From Planctomycetota bacterium (lineage in GTDB: Bacteria; Planctomycetota; Phycisphaerae; Phycisphaerales; SM1A02), in contig QWPW01000017.1 of the NCBI GenBank assembly GCA_003671025.1, positions 1-34,185 of the forward strand: a stretch of DNA of 34,185 nt, written 5' to 3'. The position numbers were made by a program, and so were the translations under genes. The first letter of the stretch is position 1. The number at the start of each line of letters is the position of its first letter. This document shows positions 34,179 through 34,185 of the stretch, one piece after another. A model generated the notes under the pieces. The model was not told the DNA's origin, ran no database searches, and was given only the letters and a program-made list of their open reading frames with translations.

Positions 34179-34185
34179 CTTGCAC

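Overview
The window is GC-rich DNA that looks like a chromosome segment of a Planctomycetota bacterium, most likely class Phycisphaerae. The evidence is a DUF1549/DUF1553 (PSD1) cytochrome protein followed by a DUF1501 protein, a PEP-CTERM secreted protein, an FG-GAP protein ending in a dockerin-like EF-hand pair, and RicT and LepB proteins with long extra regions. I saw no tRNA, rRNA, insertion sequence, phage gene or CRISPR array.

Layout. 1-4.2 kb: the tail of an unidentified gene, thymidylate kinase (tmk), a two-CxxC membrane protein overlapping a NeuD/PglD-type acyltransferase, an acidic membrane protein and a DUF481 outer-membrane protein. 4.5-11.3 kb: a fatty acyl desaturase, the PSD1/DUF1501 pair and a PEP-CTERM protein. 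11.5-21.4 kb: housekeeping genes, with yggS diverging from gpmI-der-ricT-lepB, then a convergent 706-residue exported protein of unknown role. 21.6-23.4 kb: an FG-GAP/dockerin protein.

23.4-32.1 kb is the most interesting part, a cluster for oxidative tryptophan (kynurenine) breakdown in four blocks: sdr-aldh-gnat (+), kmo-[zinc-ribbon protein]-kynB-ridA (-), kynU (+) and an ACMSD-type decarboxylase (-). Together they cover N-formylkynurenine to kynurenine (KynB), 3-hydroxykynurenine (KMO), 3-hydroxyanthranilate (KynU), then, after a ring-opening step not encoded here, aminocarboxymuconate semialdehyde to aminomuconate semialdehyde (ACMSD), 2-aminomuconate (ALDH8A1-like dehydrogenase) and its deamination (RidA family). 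Tryptophan 2,3-dioxygenase and 3-hydroxyanthranilate 3,4-dioxygenase are absent. Three non-canonical members are translationally coupled into the cluster: a zinc-ribbon protein with a roughly ten-residue GG repeat, an SDR that lacks the YxxxK pair, and a GNAT acetyltransferase. The window ends with a Kup-type potassium transporter.

Several genes without a Shine-Dalgarno sequence have a TANNNT hexamer 6-9 bases before the start codon, which suggests leaderless transcripts. Functions are assigned from recognisable motifs and remembered family patterns; no database search was run.
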